A stretch of 64,000 nucleotides of DNA from Candidatus Brocadia pituitae (GTDB taxonomy: Bacteria; Planctomycetota; Brocadiia; Brocadiales; Brocadiaceae). The notes beneath the pieces were generated by a model, which saw only the letters and a list, made by a program, of their open reading frames with translations, was not told the DNA's origin and did not search any database. Both the position numbers and the translations under genes were made by a program. Shown here piece by piece: positions 55,771 to 63,675 of the stretch (position 1 is its first letter; each line of letters starts with the position of its first letter). Location of the stretch: the NCBI GenBank assembly GCA_017347445.1, contig AP021856.1:1434613-1498612 (forward strand), given 5' to 3'.

Positions 55771-56040
55771 TTAGAAAGGAAAATATCTATAGATTTCTCT
55801 ACGGTGTAGAAATCTTATAAAAACTACAACCTCATTTTCAAGTTTGATCCCCATCCGGTAATCACCTATTCTGATTCGATAGTATTTTCCATCGCTTGTA
55901 AGCTGCTTAACATTTTTTATTTCCTGTAGTTTTGGAGTGTTTTCAATCGTATCAATTATCGCTTTAACCTTCTTCAAAATATTTGTATCATTAATCTTCT
56001 TAAGGTCTCTGGAGAAACTTTTCTTAAAGTCAATTTTCAA
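55771..56040 (-). CDS. RelE/ParE-family toxin
   Basis: 89 residues. MKIDFKKSFSRDLKKINDTNILKKVKAIIDTIE, KNVKQLTSDGKYYRIRIGDYRMGIKLENEVVVFIRFLHRREIYRYFP is the compact RelE fold, with basic residues R and K in YRIRIGDYR and HRREIYRYFP typical of active toxins. It overlaps its antitoxin gene by 4 bases. The attC at 55635-55760 follows its stop, so the pair forms one integron cassette. Confidence 0.87.
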   Translation of the reverse strand: MKIDFKKSFSRDLKKINDTNILKKVKAIIDTIENTPKLQEIKNVKQLTSDGKYYRIRIGDYRMGIKLENEVVVFIRFLHRREIYRYFPF

Positions 56041-56246
56041 GATTTTCCCTCTATAATGTTAAATATTTCTTCTCTGCTTGCAGATTCGGTGGATTCTCCT
56101 TCTTTAATTGCATTTGTTAAGGCAATGTCTTCTATTGCCTCTGCGACAATATCATGGAACAGATTCCTTTTTTGTTCTATTACTTCTAGAAGTGTTTCTT
56201 TTAATAACTTTTTCAATTTTTCTTCATCAACCGATAATTGTTCCAT
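56037..56246 (-). CDS. Antitoxin of the RelE pair
   Basis: 69 residues, acidic and helical: EQLSVDEEKLKKLLKETLLEVIEQKRNLFHDIVAEAIEDIALTNAIKEGE. I start at 56246 because GGAGG lies 5 bases upstream; an ATG 12 bases further up overlaps that site. It is translationally coupled to the toxin (ATGA overlap). It does not match RelB or VapB strongly, so only the position and size support the antitoxin call. Confidence 0.75.
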   Translation of the reverse strand: MEQLSVDEEKLKKLLKETLLEVIEQKRNLFHDIVAEAIEDIALTNAIKEGESTESASREEIFNIIEGKS

Positions 56247-56470
56247 TTTGACCTCCATTATAATTTGAAATACAACATTAGACGTCAGTTTTAGTTAATC
56301 TAATAGTTTATTGAGGTATGTAATCAATATTTTTTCCAACATCCTCAAGTTTATTTTGGCTTTCCAATTCTTTCAATTGTTTAATATCGTGCCCCTTGCA
56401 AATCTGAATCTACGAAAGGATAACCCTAACGGAGTACATTAGCAATAAGGTAATCAGAGAAATCTTTGAA

Positions 56471-58267
56471 TCATAGTGTTTCAAACCATTTCTTGATTTT
56501 TTGTGCCATTAGCTTACGTCTTTCTTCAAGAAATTCATCGTATGATGGGATTGCTCCTTCCAATAACGACTCAAGCAGACAGTTTGCCTTCAAGTTGGCC
56601 TTCATCTCTTTAATGTCAGTGATACCACCGTATTTTTTCTTCCCACCACTGCACTGTTCTGCCAGTTCTGCAAAGTATGTTTCCGGTGGTTTATCGCCGA
56701 TAGCAATATTGACTTCACTCTGAGCAAGTACAAAGTTAGCTATCTGGTTGTATCGTCCGCGGGCGAGTCCCTGTTTCTTCAAGTGGTTTTTGGGATAGAC
56801 GTGGTGTACATCACTGCGATTGAGCACCAGATCTCGCACCGTAATGTCACGCGACAAAAAACCCTTATCGCCAAGTTTTATTTGGGCTGCATGATAGCAA
56901 AGAAAATAAGGACTATTTGATGATGATGTGTCCATAACTTGGGGAAGCATCCCCGTCCAGAAGCTTTCGGGTAATTCGTTTTCAACTACCAACGCAGCGT
57001 ATGATGTCAACCCGCGACTTTCGATTTGGCGAATGTCTAAATCAAAAGCAGTTTCGGGGCTACCTGCATAACGTCCGCGTAGGAGTGACATGGCATACCA
57101 GCGCCGCACTAAACGCTCAAGATCGGCAGCAGGGATGTCTTCTGCTCTACCACGCAAGTAAATGATGTAGGCGAAGTTGACGGCATTGCGGCCACCAATC
57201 AAATCACTTGTGACAAAGCCTGCAGAGCGCAAGATCATTGTGATGCGGTCGAAGTGGGTTTTGTTGATAAAGGCGAGAATACCTTCCTTGAGTTTTCCGA
57301 ATGACTCTTCAGCAATAGATTCTTCAAATTGCTTCGTCTCGAAGTTACGCCCAGAAAGCAGCGCCACCAGATCTTGGAGCTTTCCTCTCCCAAATTCCGA
57401 TGTGAAGGCCACGCGCAGCATATCTGTGTATGTTGGGTCGTAAATATCATCGTTTATATCCTTGAGCCAGCGCATCTGTGATAGGAATTCTGAAGCCGTA
57501 AAATCCTTATCGTTCTTTTCAATTGTCGCCAAGAACTCTGGTGCTACGGCCAGATGGCAGAAATAATCGATTGTCTTGCGTAAAAGATTTCCGCCGTAAG
57601 TCTCGTTGACGGCAATTTTCGACATGGCAAAGTCAGCTTGCGAGAGCTCTGTACCAGCAGAGTTCACACGGATGAATATTTCAGTGACGGTTTCAATATC
57701 AAGGTCGTCAGCAAGCTCAATCACTCCGACGTGATTGTTGATGATCTTGCGAAGCCTCTCAATGCTGGAAAAGACCGCATCTTGAGACACACCAGTATTG
57801 GCAGCGCAGTAATTACCAACAAGTTGGAATATACTGGTTGAGGGCTTAAACACATCAGCCACATCATAGATCCACGATGCATCTTTGCGTATAGCAGGGT
57901 TAGCAACCTCAAAACGTTCATCTTGCGGATGAAAGGCAATGCGGATACGGACGGTTTCGTAGTCCTTGGTTAAAACTTCGCGGCCTAGAAGTGCCGCCAT
58001 GAGTGCCGTTATTCGCTGTTGACCATCTATAAGAATGCGCCTTCCAATCGATGATGTGCCATCTTTAAGTTTTACCGTTGGATTACGCCAGGCGATCAAA
58101 TAGCCGACTGGGTAGCCTTGATAGAGTGAATCGAGAAGGTTACGGACCTTGGTCGCCTCCCACACAAAGGGACGCTGTATCTCTGGGATTGCGATTTCAC
58201 CTGACTTTACCCATGTAAGAAGGGTTTCGATTGGGTGGGGAGTTACCGAATAGCGTTGTGTACTCAA
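56471..58267 (-). CDS. GmrSD-like DUF262/DUF1524 protein
   Basis: 598 residues. The N-terminal DUF262 domain (ParB/Srx fold) has [34 protein letters not shown] and [16 protein letters not shown]. The C-terminal DUF1524 HNH-type domain has [29 protein letters not shown]. This is the single-chain layout of GmrSD-type IV enzymes that attack modified phage DNA, and of several other defence proteins. The start TTG (58267) fits homologues that begin [16 protein letters not shown] and has GGAG upstream; a more distal TTG at 58324 coincides with attI-proximal sequence. It lies directly behind an attI-like site and promoter at 58345-58410. Confidence 0.85.
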   Translation of the reverse strand: MSTQRYSVTPHPIETLLTWVKSGEIAIPEIQRPFVWEATKVRNLLDSLYQGYPVGYLIAWRNPTVKLKDGTSSIGRRILIDGQQRITALMAALLGREVLTKDYETVRIRIAFHPQDERFEVANPAIRKDASWIYDVADVFKPSTSIFQLVGNYCAANTGVSQDAVFSSIERLRKIINNHVGVIELADDLDIETVTEIFIRVNSAGTELSQADFAMSKIAVNETYGGNLLRKTIDYFCHLAVAPEFLATIEKNDKDFTASEFLSQMRWLKDINDDIYDPTYTDMLRVAFTSEFGRGKLQDLVALLSGRNFETKQFEESIAEESFGKLKEGILAFINKTHFDRITMILRSAGFVTSDLIGGRNAVNFAYIIYLRGRAEDIPAADLERLVRRWYAMSLLRGRYAGSPETAFDLDIRQIESRGLTSYAALVVENELPESFWTGMLPQVMDTSSSNSPYFLCYHAAQIKLGDKGFLSRDITVRDLVLNRSDVHHVYPKNHLKKQGLARGRYNQIANFVLAQSEVNIAIGDKPPETYFAELAEQCSGGKKKYGGITDIKEMKANLKANCLLESLLEGAIPSYDEFLEERRKLMAQKIKKWFETL

Positions 58268-58344
58268 TTCAAATATTCTCCGTGTGACGGCTATGTGAAG
58301 TCTAAATTGCTCCGTTCTTCCCAACCGCCTGTTAGGTCGGGAGA

Positions 58345-58378
58345 AACATTCTTTTATCCTTATTCTGCAATTGACAGC
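58345..58378 (-). other. Second attI-like site without integrase
   Basis: Together with the promoter next to it, this sequence aligns with 1007-1074 beside intI: 59 gap-free positions with about 12 mismatches and a shared 12-base run AGTTGTCAAACA at the far end. On the minus strand both read ...GAATGTT, and similarity ends exactly after that G^TT, the inferred crossover point. In place of the TTAGGC cassette start there is TTTCTCCC, then ACCTAAC and GTTGGGA core-like motifs, then the DUF262 gene. No integrase gene is near. Confidence 0.65.
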
Positions 58379-58407
58379 ATGTTATATCATACCATATCAG
58401 TTGTCAA
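58379..58407 (-). promoter_or_regulatory. Putative promoter homologous to Pc
   Basis: The minus strand has TTGACA (58402-58407), a 17-base spacer and TAACAT (58379-58384), aligned base for base with the promoter at 1043-1071. It points into the DUF262 gene, whose start is about 110 bases downstream. Confidence 0.6.
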
Positions 58408-58534
58408 ACAGAATGTAAACCAACGAAAGATTGCTATTGTGATTGAGTTATAAAGTTTTGACTTTGCCTCTTTTGAATATCTCTGAAAAAAAATATGTCT
58501 AAAATGGGCACATTATTACCGCGGTGTGGGCATG

Positions 58535-58918
58535 TTATTTCAATTTATTGATAAAGTCTCTTGCTGCCGCAAGATAATCTTTTACTGCATGGACATTGTA
58601 GATACCACCTTGATAGTATCAATAAATATGCAGAGAATCGTAAAGAATTTCGAATTCTTTTAATAATTTACCATTAAGGACTGCGAAGTACTTCCTTAAT
58701 ACCTTTCTGTATTCATCTACTGACTTTGGTAATTCTTTTTCCAGGATACCTTTTTTAATAAGGTTATCATTAATAGCTTCGAGTACCGCCAGGTATGCCG
58801 TTCCAAATGCCTCCCGTATCGGCTTCTTATCGGTGTAGAATTTTCCTTCGATGGGCGCTTTTGCAAGTATATCTTTTGCATTCTGTAAATAACGTAACGT
58901 TTCTTTCGTTGTAACTAT
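58535..58918 (-). pseudogene. DUF5618-like gene with nonsense codon
   Basis: The frame reads VTTKETLRYLQNAKDILAKAPIEGKFYTDKK, then AFGTAYLAVLEAINDNLIKKGILEKELPKSVDEYRKVLRKYFAVLNGKLLKEFEILYDSLHIY, a TGA, then YYQGGIYNVHAVKDYLAAARDFINKLK and a TAA. This is the DUF5618 (HEPN-like helical) family. The TGA stands where relatives have a Gly-like codon (GGA to TGA is one change), and the expected start codon is ATA. Both ends therefore argue for a dead gene. The 470 bases from 58919 to 59407 contain repeats only. Confidence 0.65.
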
Positions 58919-58970
58919 TCAGCGTATTTTTACACACAATCACTACGAGTGAACAAGATATTGATTATGT

Positions 58971-59130
58971 AATCCCGGAGGGATGTCATTATTATAGCAT
59001 AACGTTATGCAATTATTGTTAACCCCGTAGGGGTGACATGGTATCATTATTTTCGCAATATTTCACCCCCATGGGGTTGAACATTGTGGTGTGTTTTTTT
59101 CTATAATCATGTCATCCCTTCGGGATTTTT
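58971..59130. repeat. Cluster of short palindromes
   Basis: Hairpin-forming units recur: ATCCCGGAGGGATGTCAT, GTTAACCCCGTAGGGGTGACAT, TTTCACCCCCATGGGGTTGAAC and CATCCCTTCGGGAT. Such 'cccgaaggga' units are typical dispersed repeats. A 14-base perfect palindrome GCATAACGTTATGC (58997-59010) lies among them and looks like two attC core sites back to back. Confidence 0.5.
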
Positions 59131-59407
59131 CCGTCTGCCTGTTTTTCCTGTCGACTCTTAACTATTCTGAGAAAAAATCTCTGTCAGTTTCGATGAATAG
59201 TTATCTTTCATTTCCCCCATTCCTTTCGCTTCCATCCCAGCCGCATATCGGTGTACTCTCCGTGTTTCCAGAAGGAATCAAAAGTTCAATTCGAATTTTT
59301 GTATTCTGACCTTTAGACCTTTGTTTCTTCTCTATCAAATTTAATAGCAGGGACTGAGATTCTTGGCGCTTTTGAAATCCGTTCGGTATTTTCTAATAAG
59401 TTTGTAA

Positions 59408-59827
59408 TCAATCAATAAATTTTTCAATATTTATTTCTTCAATATCTTCAAAGTCCTTACTATTAAATGTGGCAATTTGATTAATTCCATTGACCAAGCC
59501 AATACTTATAATTTCATAATCATGGATTTTTAATCCTGTGGGTCTATATTTCTCAAGCAACTCTTCAAAAATCGCAAAAGAGCCTTTTGTGGGATAGAGA
59601 ATTGTAAATGCGCGAGAAAAGTCTCTTACAACTGACATCGCCTTCTCAATAGGTAGAGGGATTTCTTTACCTCTTGTAACTACAGTTAAAAACTCAATTA
59701 AATTTTTAGAAGTGGTAAACAATTCAAAATTTGATTCAAATAACAATTGCCGAGATCGGAAATAAAATCTCGAATCTTTATCAATTGCATACACTAAAAC
59801 GTTTGTATCAACTAAGATTTTATTCAT
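59408..59827 (-). CDS. PIN-domain ribonuclease toxin (VapC-like)
   Basis: 139 residues from the ATG at 59827. The PIN-domain acidic residues are visible: D in ILVDTNVLVYAID, E in NLIEFLTVV and D in LKIHDYEIISIGLVNG with a final NSKDFEDI. It would cut RNA, probably tRNA. It overlaps the antitoxin gene upstream by 8 bases. An in-frame ATG 12 bases upstream lies within the antitoxin and is less likely. Confidence 0.85.
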   Translation of the reverse strand: MNKILVDTNVLVYAIDKDSRFYFRSRQLLFESNFELFTTSKNLIEFLTVVTRGKEIPLPIEKAMSVVRDFSRAFTILYPTKGSFAIFEELLEKYRPTGLKIHDYEIISIGLVNGINQIATFNSKDFEDIEEINIEKFID

Positions 59828-59999
59828 ATGCGTTTTCACGAATATTTATATCATCAAACTGTCCCTTTAATTTAAACGACCGAATCCTATTCTTTTTACC
59901 AGTTTTTCCCTTCATCGAGTGAATAAACTGATAAACTTGCTTTAACAAATCTTGAGGTAGTTTATCAATCTCCTTTTTCAAATTTGCTTTTGTAACCAT
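59820..59999 (-). CDS. Antitoxin of the VapC pair (DUF2281-like)
   Basis: A 59-residue gene: MVTKANLKKEIDKLPQDLLKQVYQFIHSMKGK, then IRSFKLKGQFDDINIRENAYE and TAA. The 'KEIDKLP..LL..V..FI' helix and 'LKGxFDDINIRxxAYE' tail are typical of DUF2281-type VapB antitoxins. A GAAAGGAAGG site lies 6 bases before the ATG. The VapC start lies within its last codons (TATGAATAA), so translation is coupled. Confidence 0.85.
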   Translation of the reverse strand: MVTKANLKKEIDKLPQDLLKQVYQFIHSMKGKTGKKNRIRSFKLKGQFDDINIRENAYE

Positions 60000-60036
60000 T
60001 TTTAACCTTCCTTTCTAACAATGTTTTCGATCGACA

Positions 60037-60240
60037 TCAATTTTTCTTTGCTGTTGATACCACATATTCAAGGCAGGCAAGAATATCGTCCCGGCTTATC
60101 GAAGAATACTCTTCAAGAAGTTTCTCAATTGTGTTGCTGTTGACCATCATGCGTATGATCTGGTGAACGGGAGTTCTTGTTCCTTTGATACAAGCCTGAC
60201 CATGGCACACCTTTGGATCAATTGAAATTCGTTTATCCAT
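60037..60240 (-). CDS. DUF433 antitoxin-like protein
   Basis: 67 residues: ISIDPKVCHGQACIKGTRTPVHQIIRMM and EEYSSISRDDILACLEYV, the complete DUF433 pattern (MarR/HTH-like). DUF433 proteins usually precede a DUF5615 PIN-like toxin, but the next gene on this strand is the vapB-like antitoxin 38 bases away, so it appears to be an orphan. GGGGG before the ATG may serve as ribosome binding site. 60241-60431 holds nothing recognisable. Confidence 0.8.
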   Translation of the reverse strand: MDKRISIDPKVCHGQACIKGTRTPVHQIIRMMVNSNTIEKLLEEYSSISRDDILACLEYVVSTAKKN

Positions 60241-60431
60241 AAATTACCCCCTAAATACCTAAAAAAAATTCTCTTTGGCGTATTTAATCAATCGAGCGTG
60301 ACAAACGCCAGCCTTCTTTGCTTGGAAGGAACCACCGTTATTCGTAAGTGAATCTCCCGATGTTGAGGCACGTAAAACCCGCGGTGAATGCCGTGTTTAT
60401 TTAGACTAATTCGTGGCTGAACGGTTGTTGT

Positions 60432-61529
60432 CTAAAATACCTGATAATACAAATCCCTTTGCCGTGCCTCATATCCAAGGTCGTTGATAAGGAATTCGAT
60501 TTCATCTTTGTCCATCTGATAGCTTACCCCGGTTGCACGAACGACATTTTCCTCAATCATGGTGCTGCCCATGTCATTAGCGCCAAATTTTAAAGAAAGT
60601 TGAGCGATTTTGGCCCCCTGGGTTACCCACGATGCCTGAATGTTGGGAATGTTGTCTAAATAAAGACGTGTTACGGCTATGGTTCTTAGGTAATCGTAAC
60701 TTCCGATTCGTCCCATGTCTCTGTATTGCGAAGTGAGCAAAGGATCTAACTGGGTATTCTTCGGTTGAAATGTCCAGGCGATAAAGGCGGTGAAACCGCC
60801 GGTTTCATCCTGAATTCTGCGGATCTTTTCCAGGTGTTCGATGCGTTCTTCTATCGTTTCGATGTGACTGAACATCATCGTGGCTGTGGTTTTCATACCA
60901 AGGTTATGCGACTCGCGCATGACGTCAAGCCATTCCTGCGCCGTGCATTTGCCAGGACTCAGGAGATTGCGGCACCGGTCGTTCAGGATTTCTGCGCCAC
61001 CACCAGGCATAGAATCAAGTCCGGCGGTCTTGAGCCTTTGTATGATGTCACGGACGGGGATACCCTGTAATTTCGAAAAATGTACCATTTCCGGCGGTGA
61101 GAAGGCGTGGATGTGTATATCAAATTCCCTTTTGATAGATTGTAAGAGGTCCACATAATAATCCAAGGGTAAAGACGGATGCAACCCGCCCTGCATGAGG
61201 ATTTGCCGACCACCAAGGGACATGGTTTCTTCTATCTTTTTGAATAAGATGTCTTTTGTGATAATATAGCCATCGTGGTGTTCATCTGTTTTATAAAAGG
61301 CGCAGAATTTACAACCGGAGGTGCAGATATTGGTATAATTGATGTTTCGGTCGATGATGTACGTCCGGTAATCTTCCGGATGTTTTTTTTTGCAGACCGT
61401 ATCGGCTGCCATACCCAGGATGGTAATGTCTTTGATCGAGAAGAGTTTTACGCCCTCATCAGTAGATAGTCTCTTACCATTAACAGATTTATCAAGAATG
61501 TCTTCGGCTTCGCTGAACAGTATCGTCAT
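60432..61529 (-). CDS. mqnC: Cyclic dehypoxanthinyl futalosine synthase
   Basis: 365-residue radical SAM enzyme that cyclises dehypoxanthine futalosine in menaquinone synthesis by the futalosine route. The CxxxCxxC cluster motif is in YTNICTSGCKFCAFYK, with GGRQILMQGGLHPSLPLDYYVDLL and PGGGAEILNDRCRNLLSPGKCTAQEWLDVM. It is 100 bases downstream of mqnA on the same strand. mqnB/D/E are not in the window. Confidence 0.94.
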   Translation of the reverse strand: MTILFSEAEDILDKSVNGKRLSTDEGVKLFSIKDITILGMAADTVCKKKHPEDYRTYIIDRNINYTNICTSGCKFCAFYKTDEHHDGYIITKDILFKKIEETMSLGGRQILMQGGLHPSLPLDYYVDLLQSIKREFDIHIHAFSPPEMVHFSKLQGIPVRDIIQRLKTAGLDSMPGGGAEILNDRCRNLLSPGKCTAQEWLDVMRESHNLGMKTTATMMFSHIETIEERIEHLEKIRRIQDETGGFTAFIAWTFQPKNTQLDPLLTSQYRDMGRIGSYDYLRTIAVTRLYLDNIPNIQASWVTQGAKIAQLSLKFGANDMGSTMIEENVVRATGVSYQMDKDEIEFLINDLGYEARQRDLYYQVF

Positions 61530-61629
61530 GTCGGTATTATAAGTGGTGGTTTATTGAAAGGCTATTTTCAAACGCTCAAGTGTTACGTTATCGAATAGGA
61601 CAAAACCTCTTTGGCCCAGATCGTCTCAA

Positions 61630-62424
61630 CTAATTGCTATTAAAGATAAGTTCAACCCCATGGGGGGCAAGTCCTAAAGCGACGGCATATTGATAAAATG
61701 TCTGAAGTCCCCTGATCTCCTCAGTGCCCAAATTATAGTGAATTGAGTTTGTAAGGTAGTGCAAACATCTCTCCTCCGTTAATTGCAGGCGATGTGATTC
61801 GGTGACTGCCAATGCCTGAGCTGACCGCATACCGGCCTCTTTTGCATTTTTTAATAATGTGTTTATGCCCGGTATGCGGCGGTTTTTTTTAACGACCCAG
61901 ACGGCATAGACAAAGGGAAGTCCGGTATGTTCAAACCATGCCTGGCCCAGGTCCAGGGTGATGTACCCATTGTCAGAAATTTTCATGGCATTATCACCGA
62001 TGATAAGCACGGCATCCGTATCAGTCTGTGAAATATCGTATTGATTATTCCATTGGGAAAACTGGGGCGAAAGGTGATACTTTTCCTTCAGAATAATTCT
62101 GGTGAGTGCACAGGAGGTTAAAGAACTTTTGTCTAAAGCTGCAGTGCGCATGTGTTGTATTGGTACCTTTGAATAGATCTTTACACTCTCAACGGCTTCA
62201 TAAGAAGAGATGGAAATATCAGGGATGATGGCATACGTGCCACCTCTGAAATACTCAATTGAGGGTATGATGGCCACATCGATCTGATCATTGTTCAGCA
62301 TGGTTGGCAGGAGGGAAGGCACTTCAAACAATAACTCAATGGAATTCGTGTGTTCATGTAGTCCGTAAATCAACGGTTTGGCGTTCATATAGGGAACAAC
62401 GCCAAGTCTGAGTTTTTTTGCCAT
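61630..62424 (-). CDS. mqnA: Chorismate dehydratase
   Basis: 264 residues. MqnA converts chorismate to 3-enolpyruvoylbenzoate, the first step of the futalosine pathway. LRLGVVPYMNAKPLIYGL, the VPSLLPTMLNNDQIDVAIIPSIEYFRG block and LIIGDNAMK, followed by LDLGQAWFEHTGLPFVYAVWVV, are family signatures of this periplasmic-binding-like fold. No signal peptide is present, as expected. Confidence 0.93.
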   Translation of the reverse strand: MAKKLRLGVVPYMNAKPLIYGLHEHTNSIELLFEVPSLLPTMLNNDQIDVAIIPSIEYFRGGTYAIIPDISISSYEAVESVKIYSKVPIQHMRTAALDKSSLTSCALTRIILKEKYHLSPQFSQWNNQYDISQTDTDAVLIIGDNAMKISDNGYITLDLGQAWFEHTGLPFVYAVWVVKKNRRIPGINTLLKNAKEAGMRSAQALAVTESHRLQLTEERCLHYLTNSIHYNLGTEEIRGLQTFYQYAVALGLAPHGVELIFNSN

Positions 62425-62576
62425 AATGCCTGAATACTCTTGCCTAAATAAGGCTTCTTCTATAAACTATTGTATTGTAATTTTCTAGATCTATTCTATA
62501 GGACTTTTCATAATTCTTCAATAGAGAATTATGGTGGTTGTAACGGATTGTCTTATTATTGTAAAGGAAGGAAAAT

Positions 62577-63329
62577 ATGAATCGTGAATTTTGCAAGACG
62601 TATCTGGTAAAGAGGCTCGTAGCAAGCGTGCTGGTTGCATTTATGGTCTGTGGTACAATAACATGCAAGCATCTCTATGCCGAGGGACAGACAAAATATA
62701 GCAAGGATTTTTTTGATAAATCGGAGTCTATAAAAGTTAAGGATCCCCTGGCGAGTATGCTCGGCGCAATGGATAAAGACGATGTGTTTGTTTATACGTA
62801 TGCCGATGCAGTAAAATTTGCAGGACACTCCTGTCCGGCTGTTGCCGGCGCCTATAAGTCTACACAGATGGCGCTAAAGGCTTTATACGGTGATGAAATA
62901 CCGGTCAGGGGAAATATAAAGGTCACCTTTAAAGGTGATATTGACTATAAGGTAAACGGGCCGATTTCTCAGATAGTGACCATGATAACCGGGGCTGCAG
63001 CGGAAAGTGGATTCAAGGGATTTGGTCCGGCCGGAAAACATGAAAGACGTAATTTAATGACGTTTGATAATAACCATGCGCCTGATCCATTGGCAATCTG
63101 TGACATAACATTTCAAAGGAGTGACACTGGAAAAAGGGTGGAAATAATGTATTGTGTTGAACGTGTATCAGGCAATGAGCGCATGGATAAGCTGATGTCC
63201 CTCGTGCTTTCTGGCAAGGCATCAGGGGATGAATCAAAGGAGTTTGGCAACTTGTGGCAGGAACGTGTTAAAACGATACTTCTCAATCCGCCGGAAGGCA
63301 CCTTTGTTGTAAAAGAAGTGAAAGAGTAA
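62577..63329 (+). CDS. Exported FmdE-domain protein
   Basis: 250 residues. The N-terminus has an export signal (RLVASVLVAFMVCGTITCKHLYAEG; the Cys could serve a lipobox). The FmdE domain begins near residue 80: DAVKFAGHSCPAVAGAYKSTQMALKAL, with the conserved GHSCP metal-binding motif. FmdE domains were first described in formylmethanofuran dehydrogenase, but this protein stands alone and is exported, so that activity is not implied. A GGAAGG site precedes the ATG. Confidence 0.82.
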   Translation: MNREFCKTYLVKRLVASVLVAFMVCGTITCKHLYAEGQTKYSKDFFDKSESIKVKDPLASMLGAMDKDDVFVYTYADAVKFAGHSCPAVAGAYKSTQMALKALYGDEIPVRGNIKVTFKGDIDYKVNGPISQIVTMITGAAAESGFKGFGPAGKHERRNLMTFDNNHAPDPLAICDITFQRSDTGKRVEIMYCVERVSGNERMDKLMSLVLSGKASGDESKEFGNLWQERVKTILLNPPEGTFVVKEVKE

Positions 63330-63384
63330 TTGCAAAATTATGCGCTGAGAAATTGGAGTAAAATAAGTAGTCGGGTAAAGATCT

Positions 63385-63567
63385 ATGCCGTTTTATAACG
63401 ACGATGGAACAGAAATCAATCCGGATTTAGTGCCAAAACCGAGCCTTTGTGTGTCCTGTAAAAAGGATGATGATCCAGGGGAGGAGGTTCTCTGTATCTT
63501 AACCCGGGCAGACCAACAGGATCAGGCAGAATTTCAGTGCTTTGCTTATACTCCCGGGAAAAAGTGA
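63385..63567 (+). CDS. Small conserved cysteine protein
   Basis: 60 residues: MPFYNDDGTEINPDLVPKPSLCVSCKKDDDPGEEVLCILTRADQQDQAEFQCFAYTPGKK. Four Cys (CVSC, one in EEVLC, one in FQC) could bind a metal. The sequence resembles small conserved proteins of unknown role in anaerobic bacteria. It follows the FmdE-like gene by 55 bases. Confidence 0.65.
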   Translation: MPFYNDDGTEINPDLVPKPSLCVSCKKDDDPGEEVLCILTRADQQDQAEFQCFAYTPGKK

Positions 63568-63675
63568 TGGAGGCACGAGTTTTTTATCGGGATGTATTAT
63601 TCCTATGTGAAACTTTTTTCGCAATTTTTTCTAAAAAAATGAACGAGTGGTAATTTTGAGCAGGAGGATAGATCG

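Noticed and set aside
56421-56445. CCCTAACGGAGTACATTAG as an attC after the DUF262 gene
   Set aside because: The cores are only about five bases apart and no arms are present; at best it is a remnant.
58600-58630. In-frame TGA in the DUF5618-like frame as selenocysteine
   Set aside because: The family has no catalytic Sec or Cys here, relatives have a Gly-like residue, and the start codon is also lost; a nonsense mutation is simpler.
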